Shown here: positions 25,441-34,577 of the stretch, piece after piece
Layout of the letters: the number at the start of each line of letters is the position of its first letter
How positions within the stretch are numbered: the first letter of the stretch is position 1
Origin: Viridibacterium sp047600765
GTDB lineage: Bacteria; Pseudomonadota; Gammaproteobacteria; Burkholderiales; Rhodocyclaceae
DNA length: 64,000 nucleotides
NCBI GenBank assembly: GCA_047600765.1
Contig: JASGKF010000001.1
Span: 1,178,001-1,242,000 of the forward strand
Direction of reading: 5' to 3'
Translations under genes and position numbers: made by a program
Notes under the pieces: generated by a model
Databases searched by the model: none
What the model saw: the letters and a program-made list of their open reading frames with translations, nothing else
Told to the model about the DNA's origin: nothing

Positions 25441-26139
25441 TCAGCCTGATACATCCACCAGCACCACCTCCGCATCGCTCAGCGCCGTCAGCGTGAGCTG
25501 CGACTCATCTTCAATCGCAGCCCCATCACGCGTCTCGATGCGCGTGCCATTCACATCGACCTCGCCCTGCGCCGGCACGAGGTAAGCCTTGCGACCCGGC
25601 CCCAGCGGGTACTGCGCCGTTTCGCCAGCTTTCAGCGTGATGCCCAGCACGCGCGCACTGGCACGGATCGGCAGCGCGCCTTCATCGCCGACACCGCTGG
25701 CGAGCACCGTGAACTGCCCACTGCGTTCGCCCTTGGGGAAGGGTTGCGTGCCCCAGGTGGGTTCGCCGCCGTCGCGATCCGGAAAGATCCAGATCTGGAA
25801 GATGCGCGTCGCCACCGGTTCGAGGTTGTACTCGGCGTGACGGATGCCGGTGCCGGCACTCATCACCTGCACATCGCCCGCCACCGTACGGCCCTTGTTG
25901 CCGAGGCTGTCCTGGTGGGTGATGGCGCCTTCACGCACATAGGTGATGATCTCCATGTTGGCGTGCGGGTGCGGCGGGAAGCCGGCGTTGGGGGCGATCT
26001 CGTCGTCATTCCAGACGCGCAGCGCGCCCTGGTGGATGCGCGACTCATCGTGGTATTCAGCGAACGAGAAATGGTGCTTGGCCTTGAGCCAGCCGTGGTC
26101 GGCGCCGCCAAGGGTGTCGAAAGGTCTGCGTTCGATCAT
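25441..26139 (-). CDS. Pirin family protein (YhaK type)
   Basis: A protein of 232 residues, the length of the single-chain bicupin YhaK/YhhW group. It begins MIERRPFDTLGGADHGWLKAKHHFSF, then the metal-binding cupin motif PHPHANMEIITYV and HQDSLGNKG, followed by the gate segment SAGTGIRHAEYN. The C-terminal half is the second cupin with KAYLVPAQGEVDVNG. Pirins of this type bind a metal and some act as quercetin dioxygenases or redox sensors. Single gene on the minus strand. The family is certain, the role is not. Confidence 0.92.
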   Translation of the reverse strand: MIERRPFDTLGGADHGWLKAKHHFSFAEYHDESRIHQGALRVWNDDEIAPNAGFPPHPHANMEIITYVREGAITHQDSLGNKGRTVAGDVQVMSAGTGIRHAEYNLEPVATRIFQIWIFPDRDGGEPTWGTQPFPKGERSGQFTVLASGVGDEGALPIRASARVLGITLKAGETAQYPLGPGRKAYLVPAQGEVDVNGTRIETRDGAAIEDESQLTLTALSDAEVVLVDVSG

Positions 26140-26302
26140 GATGCTTCTCCGGGGTGCCGGAGCTTGCTAACCCTCGCCATCGTGGAGGCTTGCTGTCCGG
26201 CACTGCGATGGATGCAGTGTACGCAGGGACACCCGGCGGGATAAGGCGGGCCTGGTGCGAATGACTGTTCCGGTAACGGAACAATCCTGGCTGCCCCCCG
26301 CC

Positions 26303-26974
26303 TCAGAACCCGACGCTGAGGCCCACGTTGATGACGGGATACCAGCGATAGCGGCGCATGTCTTTCTCCACCTGCGCCTGCTCGGCTGCTGCATCGGCCC
26401 GCAGCTGGTCGCACTGGGAATTGCTGAGTGCCGAACCACAAGTGATGTCGAGCTTGGTCGTGGCCTTGCCCTGGTACATGGCACCGATGTCGGCGTAGAA
26501 ACCGATGCCCGCATTGCTCACTCGCCCCCAACCCAGGCCCAGGTAAGGCGCAACACCGTTGCCGAACTTGATGCGGCCCTTGAGGCTGGCCACATCGCTG
26601 GAGTTATAGGTCGTGCCATTGAGCGTGTAAGTACTGTTCGACGGCTTGCCGGTGAGATCGACCCGGTTGTCGTGGAACACCACGCCACCCGAGACGCGGA
26701 AGCCGAGACCGATATTGAGATCGGCCAGCGCACGCACACCCGCGATCTTGAGCTTGCCGTCGTAGTCGACACCGGACTCGCTGAAGCTGCGCTTGTAGGT
26801 GTAGGTGGCGAAGCCGAGACGTGCGTTGACGCGCGGGATCAGGTTGTAAGCAATGTCGCCGCCGTACCCCTGGGTGCCGATCATGGCTCCGACGCCTACA
26901 TCGGCAGACGCAATGGCGCAGCCCAGCGTCAGGCTGACAGGCACAGCGGCAGACAACAGTTTGCGGATCAGCAT
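26303..26974 (-). CDS. Predicted outer-membrane beta-barrel protein
   Basis: A protein of 223 residues starting at MLIRKLLSAAVPV, with a signal peptide cut after IASA. The mature part has alternating hydrophobic strands with aromatic girdles (VNARLGFATYTYKRSF, LGFRVSGGVVFHDNRVDL, APYLGLGWGRVS, IGFYADIGAMYQG), a helical Asp/Gln/Ala insertion with two cysteines, and a C-terminal strand ending VGLSVGF with terminal Phe, the OMP assembly signal. The exact family could not be named. A small palindrome TGTTCCG-GTAA-CGGAACA follows the stop at 26266-26283. Confidence 0.75.
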   Translation of the reverse strand: MLIRKLLSAAVPVSLTLGCAIASADVGVGAMIGTQGYGGDIAYNLIPRVNARLGFATYTYKRSFSESGVDYDGKLKIAGVRALADLNIGLGFRVSGGVVFHDNRVDLTGKPSNSTYTLNGTTYNSSDVASLKGRIKFGNGVAPYLGLGWGRVSNAGIGFYADIGAMYQGKATTKLDITCGSALSNSQCDQLRADAAAEQAQVEKDMRRYRWYPVINVGLSVGF

Positions 26975-27112
26975 GACTATTCCTTTCAGCGCAATGCGAC
27001 GGGCCTGAATGGTGGCATCGCCCGAACAGGCAAACAATCGGCCAGCCGACCGGACGCAGGTAAAAGCAGGTTAAGCGGCCAGGGTCACTATTTGCCCTGC
27101 GCAAAATGCAAT

Positions 27113-27145
27113 CGGCCCGGTCAGGCGCTCTGCCTGACCGGGCCG
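27113..27145 (-). terminator. terminator of the chemoreceptor gene
   Basis: A 14-bp perfect stem CGGCCCGGTCAGGC with its complement around a five-base loop lies 18 bases past the chemoreceptor stop. On the minus strand it is followed by ATTGCATTTTGCG, a modest T-tract. Confidence 0.75.
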
Positions 27146-27162
27146 ACAGGAATGCCGTGCGC

Positions 27163-28800
27163 TCAGACCTTGAAGCGGTTGGCCAGCGTGCTCATGTCCT
27201 TCGCCATGCGCTCCAGCTCCGACGCCGAGCTGGACGTACCCTTGGCCGTGGCACTGTTTTCTTCGCTCATCTGCGCAATCGACTCCACGTGACCGGCAAT
27301 GCTGTGGCTGGCCGCGCTCTGCTCGCGCAGGGCCGACGAAATCTGGTTGATGGCGGTCACGACGTGATTGACGCTGTCCTGGATCGCCTCGATACGCTCA
27401 CCCGCCTGCTGGGCGAGAACCTGGCCGCTTTCGACACGCTGAACCATCACGCTCATCTGTTCCACGGCAACGTCGGTACCGGACTGCACCTTCTCGATCA
27501 CTTCGGAGATCTGCAGCGTGGACTGCGTCGTGCGCTCAGCGAGCTTGCGCACCTCATCCGCCACCACAGCAAAACCGCGCCCCTGCTCGCCGGCACGTGC
27601 GGCCTCGATGGCGGCGTTGAGCGCCAGCAGGTTGGTCTGGTCGGCCACTTCCTTGATGACCTGGATGACGGCGGAAATCTGCTTGGAATGCTCGCCCAAC
27701 GCGGTGATCGAGGCCGACGTCGTTTGTGCCGACGCAGCAATCTCTGCAATCTCGTTGACGGCACGCGTGATGATGGTACCGCCTTCGCGCGACACCTCTC
27801 CCGACTCACGCGACAGGCGCTGGGCCTCGTCCGCGCTTTCGGACACATGACCGATGCTGACCGTCACTTCTTCGACGGCAGCCGCCATCGACGATGCCGA
27901 CTCGCTCTGCGTACCCGAAGCCTGCGTCAGCTCGGTCGCCGAAGTCGAGAGGCCAGCAGCACTGTGCTGCACCTGACTCGCATTGCGCTGGATGTTGCCG
28001 ACGAGATCGCGCAACTGGTCGCGCATGTTCCTCATGGCCGCCAGCAGGCTTCGTGTATCACCGGCTGGCACATCGATATTGCCACGCAGATTGCCCTCGG
28101 CAATCTCGCGCGCCACGCCTGCTGCATAGGACGGCTCGCCACCCAACTGGGCGATGAGGTCACGGGCGATATAGAGCGATACGGCAACACCCACTGCCAC
28201 CGCGATCAGGATGCCCAGAACGAGCGAGAACTCGGTCGTGCTCTGCACGCTGTTGAGTGCTGCCGCGCGATCATCAAGCAGACCTGCCTCTTCCTGGCGG
28301 AACTCGGCGAGGATGCGGCGCATGCCGTCCATGCCCGTCTTGCCCTTGGCTGCACGGGTCGCCTCGACGATGGGAGTCAGGTCGGCGCCGTTACCGATGG
28401 CCCGGCGCGCAGCCACCTCGGCCTCGACCACGCCTGTCACCCAGCTTTCATATTCGCTGCGCAAGGTGGAAAGGCGCGCCTGCTGCCCTGCGTTGTCGCT
28501 GGTCAGCTTCTTGGCGGCTTCAAAATGTTTGGTGAATTCGGTCTTGCCGTTACGCAGGGGCTCCAGGAACTCATCGCGCCCCGCCAGCAGGTAGCCACGT
28601 TGCCCCGTCTCGATGTTGATCAGGGACGTCAGGATCGCATCCGCCTCCAGCATCACCTCGTAGGTGTGTGCCGTCCATTTGTTGTTCTGCACGGCACTGC
28701 GAAGATTGGCGTAGACAATGATGGCAACGATCAGGAACGTTGCCAGCACGCCAGCAAAACCTGCGAACAGGCGACCACGGATTCCAAGATTGGCGAACAT
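27163..28800 (-). CDS. Methyl-accepting chemotaxis protein
   Basis: A protein of 545 residues starting at MFANLGIRGRL. The first membrane helix is at about residues 12-32 and the second near 190-210 (LVLGILIAVAVGVAVSLY). The periplasmic region between them carries the CHASE3-type pattern (INIETGQRGYLLAG, EFLEPL). A HAMP follows (LRGNIDVPAGDTRSLLAAM), then a long coiled-coil signalling domain with the invariant hairpin tip VIKEVADQTNLLALNAAIEAARAGEQGRGFAVVADEVR written here in part. No CheR-binding pentapeptide is at the C terminus (ends NRFKV). The ligand is unknown. It sits alone between the OMP gene and glgA. Confidence 0.95.
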   Translation of the reverse strand: MFANLGIRGRLFAGFAGVLATFLIVAIIVYANLRSAVQNNKWTAHTYEVMLEADAILTSLINIETGQRGYLLAGRDEFLEPLRNGKTEFTKHFEAAKKLTSDNAGQQARLSTLRSEYESWVTGVVEAEVAARRAIGNGADLTPIVEATRAAKGKTGMDGMRRILAEFRQEEAGLLDDRAAALNSVQSTTEFSLVLGILIAVAVGVAVSLYIARDLIAQLGGEPSYAAGVAREIAEGNLRGNIDVPAGDTRSLLAAMRNMRDQLRDLVGNIQRNASQVQHSAAGLSTSATELTQASGTQSESASSMAAAVEEVTVSIGHVSESADEAQRLSRESGEVSREGGTIITRAVNEIAEIAASAQTTSASITALGEHSKQISAVIQVIKEVADQTNLLALNAAIEAARAGEQGRGFAVVADEVRKLAERTTQSTLQISEVIEKVQSGTDVAVEQMSVMVQRVESGQVLAQQAGERIEAIQDSVNHVVTAINQISSALREQSAASHSIAGHVESIAQMSEENSATAKGTSSSASELERMAKDMSTLANRFKV

Positions 28801-28981
28801 GCGCGTCCCTTTCAGCTTTCCCGGATTGATTGGAGGAATCAAGAGACGGGAAAGCTGCAGTGCGCCCGCAGCCCACGCGCGGACACACCCCTCCTCTTGG
28901 TGTCATCCACCTTAACGGCCGAGGAAATGGCGACTTGAGCCCGGAATAGCCCCGGGAATCTGTCAGGATTTGTGACGACAG

Positions 28982-29010
28982 CCTGTCACGGCCCCGGGGG
29001 CCGTGACAGG
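28982..29010 (-). terminator. palindrome after glgA
   Basis: CCTGTCACGGCCCC and its perfect complement form a 14-bp stem 22 bases past the glgA stop, consistent with the end of the glgC-glgA transcript. The T-tract on the minus strand is weak. Confidence 0.6.
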
Positions 29011-29032
29011 GCGCGCCGAGGGCCGCTGGCGC

Positions 29033-30487
29033 TCAGGGCGCAGCCAGCATGTCGCCGTACATCTTCAGGTAGTCGCGTGCGGCGACGTCCCATGAGAACT
29101 CCTGCGCCATGGCACGGCGCTGCATCTGTTGCCACTGCGCCGGCTTGGCATAGAGCGCAAAGACGTGGTCCAGCGCGCTGGAGAGCGACTGCGCCGTGGC
29201 GTCCTGGAAAGTGAAGCCGGTGGCGGTGTCGGCCTTGAGCGCCGCTTCGCTGCCATCCACCACGGTGTCGGCCAGCCCGCCGACGCGCCGCACGACGGGC
29301 AGGCTGCCGTAGCGAAGCGCGTAGAGCTGGGTGAGGCCACAGGGCTCGAAGCGCGACGGCACCAGCAAGGCATCGCATCCGGCGATGACACGGTGGGCCA
29401 GCGCTTCGTCATAGGCCGTGCGCACGGCCACCTGACCGGGGTGGCTTTTTGCGGCAGCAAGAAAAGCTTCCTGCAGCGCATGGTCGCCACTGCCCTGCAC
29501 AACCAGCTGACCACCCAGCTGCAGCAGGTGCGGCAAGGCGCCCAGCACGAGGTCCAGCCCCTTCTGTGCCGTGAGCCGGCTGACCACGCCGAAGACCAGC
29601 GCGTCGGGGCGAGCCTCCAGCCCGAACTCCTTCTGCAGCGCGATGCGGCATTCGCGCTTGCCGCCCAGGGATGTCGCACCGTAGCGCGCGGCAACACCGG
29701 CGTCCTTCTCCGGATTCCAGACGCCGTAATCGACACCGTTGAGGATGCCCGACACATCGGCACCGCGACTGCGGATCACGCCGTCGAGACCACAGCCGAA
29801 TTCCGGCGTGGCGATCTCGCGCGCGTAGCTGCCGCTGACCGTGGTGATGCGATCGGCAAACTTGAGGCCGGCCTTCATGAAGGACATCTGGCCGTGGAAT
29901 TCCAGTGCGGACGGCGCCGTGAAGCGCGCGGGCAGGCCCAGCAAGTGGAAGTCGTCGCGTGCGAACAGGCCCTGGTAGGCCAGGTTGTGCACGGTGTAGA
30001 CCGTCTTCGCCTGCGTCGGCGGATGTTGCGCGATGTAGGCACAGGCCATGGCGGCATGCCAGTCGTGCGCGTGCATCACGTCCGGCTGCCAGGCCGGGTC
30101 CAGCTCGCCCGCCGCGATGTGCGCCGCCACCCAGCCCAGCAGGGCGAAGCGCTGCGTGTTGTCGGGCCATTCGTTGCCGTCGCTATCCTGGTAAGGGCTG
30201 CCGCCACGACGGTACAGATACGGCGCATCGACGACATACACCGGCACCTTGCTGTACGGCATCGTTGCCAGCACGAGGCGCACGCGCGCGGCGCCAAACA
30301 CGGCACCGATCTCGCACACCACCTTGGGCGACAGCACGGCATCGAGAATTGCCGGCAAACCCGGCAACAACAGGCGCACGTCGGCGCCCTGTCCAATCAG
30401 TGCCTGCGGCAGGGCACCCACGACATCCGCAAGGCCGCCGGTCTTCACCAGGGGGAAGACCTCGGCCGCTACGTGCAGGATTTTCAT
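29033..30487 (-). CDS. glgA: Glycogen synthase (ADP-glucose type)
   Basis: A protein of 484 residues, normal for GT5 bacterial GlgA. The ADP-glucose-binding KTGGLADVVGALP is near residue 15, followed by a Rossmann N-domain (MHAHDWHAAMACAY). The C-domain holds the GT-B signature PSRFEPCGLTQLYALRYG with the catalytic Glu, and VGGLADTV. It adds glucosyl units from ADP-glucose to alpha-1,4-glucan in the cytoplasm. It lies 8 bases after glgC on the same strand, so the two synthesis genes are co-transcribed, opposite to the degradation/branching genes. Confidence 0.97.
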   Translation of the reverse strand: MKILHVAAEVFPLVKTGGLADVVGALPQALIGQGADVRLLLPGLPAILDAVLSPKVVCEIGAVFGAARVRLVLATMPYSKVPVYVVDAPYLYRRGGSPYQDSDGNEWPDNTQRFALLGWVAAHIAAGELDPAWQPDVMHAHDWHAAMACAYIAQHPPTQAKTVYTVHNLAYQGLFARDDFHLLGLPARFTAPSALEFHGQMSFMKAGLKFADRITTVSGSYAREIATPEFGCGLDGVIRSRGADVSGILNGVDYGVWNPEKDAGVAARYGATSLGGKRECRIALQKEFGLEARPDALVFGVVSRLTAQKGLDLVLGALPHLLQLGGQLVVQGSGDHALQEAFLAAAKSHPGQVAVRTAYDEALAHRVIAGCDALLVPSRFEPCGLTQLYALRYGSLPVVRRVGGLADTVVDGSEAALKADTATGFTFQDATAQSLSSALDHVFALYAKPAQWQQMQRRAMAQEFSWDVAARDYLKMYGDMLAAP

Positions 30488-30495
30488 TCTTGTAA

Positions 30496-31764
30496 TCAGG
30501 TCTGCAGGGCTGCGAGCATGTCTCGCGTCACGAGGGTGATGCCGTTCTCGGAACGGTAGAAGCGCTGGCTATCGAGCTCGGCATCCTCACCGATGACCAT
30601 GCCGTCGGGGATGACGCAATCGCGGTCGATCACTGCACGATGCACGCGCGCATTGCGGCCGATCTGCACGCCGGGCAACACGACCGACCAGCTGACGTGG
30701 GAATGCGAATGCACACGCACGTTGTTGAACAGCAGGGTGCGCTCGACGTGCCCCGACACGATGCAGCCGCCGGACACCACCGATTCGATGGCCATGCCGC
30801 GACGATCGGCCTCGTTGTGCACGAACTTGGCGGGCGGCAGCTGCGCCTGGTAGGTCCAGATCGGCCAGCGCGTGTCATACAGGTCGAGGTGCGGGACGGT
30901 CGCCGTCAGGTCGATGTTGGCATCCCAGTAGGCGTCGATCGTACCGACGTCGCGCCAGTAGGGTTCTTCGCTGGAGCGGTTGCGCACGCAGCTCAGCGAG
31001 AACGGATGCGCCGCAGCCTGTGCATTCTTGACCGCGCGCGGAATGATGTCCTTGCCGAAGTCGTGACTGGAATTCGGGTCGGCGAGGTCGCGCTCCAGCT
31101 CTTTGTAGAGATAGCGCGCGTTGAACACGTAGATACCCATGGAAGCCAACGACATCTCGGGATCGTCGGGCATGCCCGGCGGGTTGGCCGGCTTCTCGAC
31201 GAATTCGGTGATGTTGTTGTTCGCATCCACAGCCATTACGCCGAAAGCACTGGCCTCGGCGCGCGGCACCGCGATGCAGCCCACCGTGCACTCGCGGCCC
31301 TTGGCCACGTGGTCGGCAATCATCAGCGCGTAGTTCTGCTTGTAGATGTGATCACCGGCCAGCACCAGCACATAGTCGGCGCGGTAGCTCGCGATGATGT
31401 CCTGGTTCTGATACACGGCATCGGCCGTGCCGCGGTACCAGCTCTCTTCATCGGTACGCTGCTGCGCCGGCAGCAGGTCGATGAACTCGTTCATCTCCGG
31501 CTTCAGGATGGCCCAGCCGCGCTGCAGGTGGCGCAGCAGGCTGTGCGACTTGTACTGGGTGATGACGCCGATGCGGCGAATGCCGGAATTGAGGCAGTTG
31601 GACAGGGCGAAGTCGATGATGCGGAATTTGCCGCCGAAGTAAACGGCGGGCTTGGCTCGGCGGTCCGTCAGGTTCTTGAGCCGGCTGCCACGCCCGCCCG
31701 CGAGGACGAGTGCAACCGTACGCTTGGGAAGATCCAGGCTATTCGCCAGATCGATTTGAGCCAT
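30496..31764 (-). CDS. glgC: Glucose-1-phosphate adenylyltransferase
   Basis: A protein of 422 residues. The nucleotide-binding start is VLAGGRGSRLKNLTDRRAKP near residue 19, followed by the YFGGKFRIIDFALSNCLNSG segment, ADYVLVLAGDHIYKQNY (catalytic Asp region) and the glucose-1-P site FVEKP. The C-terminal left-handed beta-helix includes GCIVSGHVERTLLFNNVRV and RAVIDRDCVIPDG. It makes ADP-glucose, the committed step of glycogen synthesis, and is allosterically controlled in this family. It is first gene of the leftward glgC-glgA unit, diverging from glgP across 304 bases. Confidence 0.97.
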   Translation of the reverse strand: MAQIDLANSLDLPKRTVALVLAGGRGSRLKNLTDRRAKPAVYFGGKFRIIDFALSNCLNSGIRRIGVITQYKSHSLLRHLQRGWAILKPEMNEFIDLLPAQQRTDEESWYRGTADAVYQNQDIIASYRADYVLVLAGDHIYKQNYALMIADHVAKGRECTVGCIAVPRAEASAFGVMAVDANNNITEFVEKPANPPGMPDDPEMSLASMGIYVFNARYLYKELERDLADPNSSHDFGKDIIPRAVKNAQAAAHPFSLSCVRNRSSEEPYWRDVGTIDAYWDANIDLTATVPHLDLYDTRWPIWTYQAQLPPAKFVHNEADRRGMAIESVVSGGCIVSGHVERTLLFNNVRVHSHSHVSWSVVLPGVQIGRNARVHRAVIDRDCVIPDGMVIGEDAELDSQRFYRSENGITLVTRDMLAALQT

Positions 31765-32068
31765 TTTTTGTCATCCTCTGGGGTAAGAGTCGGAAATGCC
31801 AGTCCTCTTCAGCAGTTAGTGTGCCAGACGGGGACTGCTTACGCTCTATGGCAGTGCAGACAGTCTGATTTTATGTAACAAGACGGCGCACGGCTGTGCG
31901 GACTTGCCCGCAAGCGGCACACGGCCCGCTCCTTGCATGTAGAAGGTCCTCAGTCACGGCACAATGCGCTCAGCGCTCAGAATGCCGTTACCGGATACAG
32001 CGCGCACCGTGCCCGGAATCAACCGCCGCACCGTAAGCACAAGAACTTGATGACAAGGAGCCCCAAAG
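31765..32068. promoter_or_regulatory. divergent control region between glgC and glgP
   Basis: This 304-bp non-coding gap must hold the promoters of both the leftward glgC-glgA and rightward glgP-glgB-glgX-malQ units. Palindromic bits such as GGCGCACGGCTGTGCGG (31883-31899) and an AT-rich stretch GATTTTATGTAACAAGA (31868-31884) are visible, but no promoter with good spacing. The glgP ribosome site AAGGAG is at 32055-32060. I see no gene here. Confidence 0.6.
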
Positions 32069-34495
32069 GTGAGCAACGAAACCTCGACCCTTCCCAAGCT
32101 TGGTGCAGCAATCGACGAGCACCTGTTGAAAACCGTGGGAGTGCCTGCCAACGAGGCGAGCAGCACCGATCTGATGCAGGCTGTAGCGCTCGTCGCGCGC
32201 GAACAACTGGCCGAACGCTGGGTCGCGACCCAGAAGGCCAACCGGGCCGACAAGGCGCGCCGCGTCTATTACCTGTCGATGGAATTCCTCATCGGCCGCA
32301 GCATGTCCAACGCGCTGGCCGCGCTGGGCATCACCGATGCGGCAGCGGCCGGCGTCGCCGAGCACGCGCACAAGCTGGAGCAGATCACCGACCGCGAGCC
32401 CGACGCCGCGCTGGGCAACGGCGGTCTCGGCCGCCTTGCCGCCTGCTTCCTCGACTCCATGGCCACGCTGGGCTTGCCCTCCTTCGGCTACGGCATCCGT
32501 TACGAGTACGGCATGTTCGCGCAGGACATCATGGGCGGCTGTCAGATCGAATACCCGGACCCCTGGCTGGCCGACGGCACGCCCTGGGAATTCCCGCGCC
32601 CCGACATCAGCACCTCGGTGCGCTTCGGCGGCTGGGTCGAGCATGTCGGCGAAAAAGCCGTCTGGCGCCCCGCTGGCGAGGTAGTCGCCAAGGCCTATGA
32701 CATGGTGATCCCCGGTCACGGCACGAAGAAGGTCAGCACATTGAGGTTGTGGAAAGCCGTCGCACCGGCCCACCTCGACCTCGCCGCCTTCAACACCGGC
32801 GACTATGGCCGCGCGGCCGCAGTCAAGAACGAGTTCGAGAACATCAGCTGGGTGCTCTACCCCAACGACAGCACACCGGCCGGCCGCGAGCTGCGTCTGC
32901 GCCAGGAGTACTTCTTCGTCGCCGCGTCGATCTACGACATCATTCAGCGCCACCTCGCCGAACACGGCACGCTGGAGAACCTGTCCGAGAAAGTGGTCAT
33001 CCACCTCAACGACACGCACCCCGCCATCTCGGTCGCCGAGCTGATGCGCGTGCTCTGCGACGAGCACGGCATGCCCTGGGCCAAGGCCTGGGCGCTGTGC
33101 AAGCAGACCTTCTCCTACACCAACCACACGCTGATGCCAGAGGCGCTGGAAACCTGGCCGGTGGGCTTGATGCAGCACGTGCTGCCGCGTCATCTCGAGA
33201 TCATCTTCCGCATCAACTCCGAGTTCCTCGCCGAAGCCGCCAAGTTCCGCCCCGGTGACAACGGCTTCTTGTCGCGCCTGTCGCTCATCGACGAAGGCGG
33301 CGAGCGCCGCGTGCGCATGGCCAACCTGTCCATCGTCGGCAGCCACAAGGTCAACGGCGTGTCGGCCCTGCACTCCGACCTGCTGGTGCAAACCATCTTC
33401 TCGGACTTCGCCGCCATCTGGCCGGACCGCTTCACCAACATGACCAATGGCGTGACGCCGCGTCGCTGGCTGTCCACCGCCAACCCCGGCCTCGCCGGCC
33501 TGCTCGACAAGCACATCGGCAGCGGCTGGCGCATCCATCTCGACGAGCTCAAGAAGATCGAGCCGCTGCGTGAAGACGCAGCGTTCCGCGAATCCTTCAT
33601 GAGTGTGAAGCGCGAGAACAAGGCGCGCCTCGCAGCGCTGATCGAAAAGACCACGGGCGTGAAGGTGAACCCGACCAGCCTGTTCGACGTGCAGGTCAAA
33701 CGCATCCACGAGTACAAGCGCCAGCTGCTCAACGTGCTGCAGGTCGTGCGCCGCTACCAGGCCATCCTCGCCAACCCGCATGCCGAATGGGTGCCGCGCG
33801 TCACCATCTTCGCCGGCAAGGCCGCGTCGAGCTACGTCTCGGCCAAGTCCATCATCCGCCTGATCCACGACGTCGGCGCCGTCATCAACAACGACCCGCG
33901 CATCGGCGACAAACTCAAGCTGGTCTTCATCCCCAACTACAGCGTCTCGGTCGCCGAGGTCATCATGCCTGGCGCCGACCTGTCCGAGCAGGTGTCAACC
34001 GCCGGCACCGAAGCCTCGGGCACCGGCAACATGAAGCTGGCCCTCAACGGCGCGCTGACCATCGGCACCGACGACGGCGCCAACATCGAAATCCGCGAGA
34101 ACGTCGGCGACGACAACATCTTCATCTTCGGCCTCAAAACGCCCGAGGTGCAGGCGCTCAAGCGCGGTGGCTACCAGCCGATGCGCTACTACGAGAACAA
34201 CCCCAGCCTCAAGGCCGTACTCGACGCCATCTCCGGCGGCCAGTTCTCGCCCAGCGAACCGGGCCGCTACCGCCCGCTGGTCGACGCGCTGCTGTGGGGC
34301 GGCGACCACTACATGCTGCTGGCCGACTACCAGTCCTACATCGAGGCACACGACAAGGTCGACACCCTGTTCATGCAGCCGGACGAGTGGGCGAAAAAGG
34401 CCATCACCAACGTCGCCAACATGGGCGTGTTCTCGTCCGACCGCACCATCGAGCAGTACGCCGATGAGATCTGGGGGATTCCGGTTTCGCGCTGA
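32069..34495 (+). CDS. glgP: Glycogen/starch phosphorylase
   Basis: A protein of 808 residues with a GTG start chosen because AAGGAG lies eight bases upstream. The N-terminal YYLSMEFLIGRSMSNAL and NGGLGRLAACFLDSMATLG segments are those of GT35 phosphorylases, followed by FTNMTNGVTPRRWL. The pyridoxal-phosphate lysine lies in GTGNMKLALNGALTIG near residue 650, followed by TDDGANIEI. It releases glucose-1-phosphate from alpha-glucan. First gene of the rightward operon; a hairpin at 34526-34548 separates it from glgB. Confidence 0.97.
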   Translation: MSNETSTLPKLGAAIDEHLLKTVGVPANEASSTDLMQAVALVAREQLAERWVATQKANRADKARRVYYLSMEFLIGRSMSNALAALGITDAAAAGVAEHAHKLEQITDREPDAALGNGGLGRLAACFLDSMATLGLPSFGYGIRYEYGMFAQDIMGGCQIEYPDPWLADGTPWEFPRPDISTSVRFGGWVEHVGEKAVWRPAGEVVAKAYDMVIPGHGTKKVSTLRLWKAVAPAHLDLAAFNTGDYGRAAAVKNEFENISWVLYPNDSTPAGRELRLRQEYFFVAASIYDIIQRHLAEHGTLENLSEKVVIHLNDTHPAISVAELMRVLCDEHGMPWAKAWALCKQTFSYTNHTLMPEALETWPVGLMQHVLPRHLEIIFRINSEFLAEAAKFRPGDNGFLSRLSLIDEGGERRVRMANLSIVGSHKVNGVSALHSDLLVQTIFSDFAAIWPDRFTNMTNGVTPRRWLSTANPGLAGLLDKHIGSGWRIHLDELKKIEPLREDAAFRESFMSVKRENKARLAALIEKTTGVKVNPTSLFDVQVKRIHEYKRQLLNVLQVVRRYQAILANPHAEWVPRVTIFAGKAASSYVSAKSIIRLIHDVGAVINNDPRIGDKLKLVFIPNYSVSVAEVIMPGADLSEQVSTAGTEASGTGNMKLALNGALTIGTDDGANIEIRENVGDDNIFIFGLKTPEVQALKRGGYQPMRYYENNPSLKAVLDAISGGQFSPSEPGRYRPLVDALLWGGDHYMLLADYQSYIEAHDKVDTLFMQPDEWAKKAITNVANMGVFSSDRTIEQYADEIWGIPVSR

Positions 34496-34525
34496 AACAG
34501 TTCTCCGTGATTCGTACCTTTCCAA

Positions 34526-34548
34526 CTCTCCCGGCCCGACCGGGAGAG
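34526..34548 (+). promoter_or_regulatory. intercistronic hairpin between glgP and glgB
   Basis: CTCTCCCGG-CCCGA-CCGGGAGAG forms a 9-bp perfect stem in the 82-bp gap. No T-run follows, so it is more likely an mRNA-stability or processing structure than a full terminator. Confidence 0.5.
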
Positions 34549-34577
34549 AAAGCCACCCGAATTGACCGGTAGATCCC

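Noticed and set aside
31988..33868. 626-codon open frame opposite glgP
   Set aside because: Shadow of glgP third-position G+C bias; no recognisable motif and it overlaps the best-supported gene in the region.
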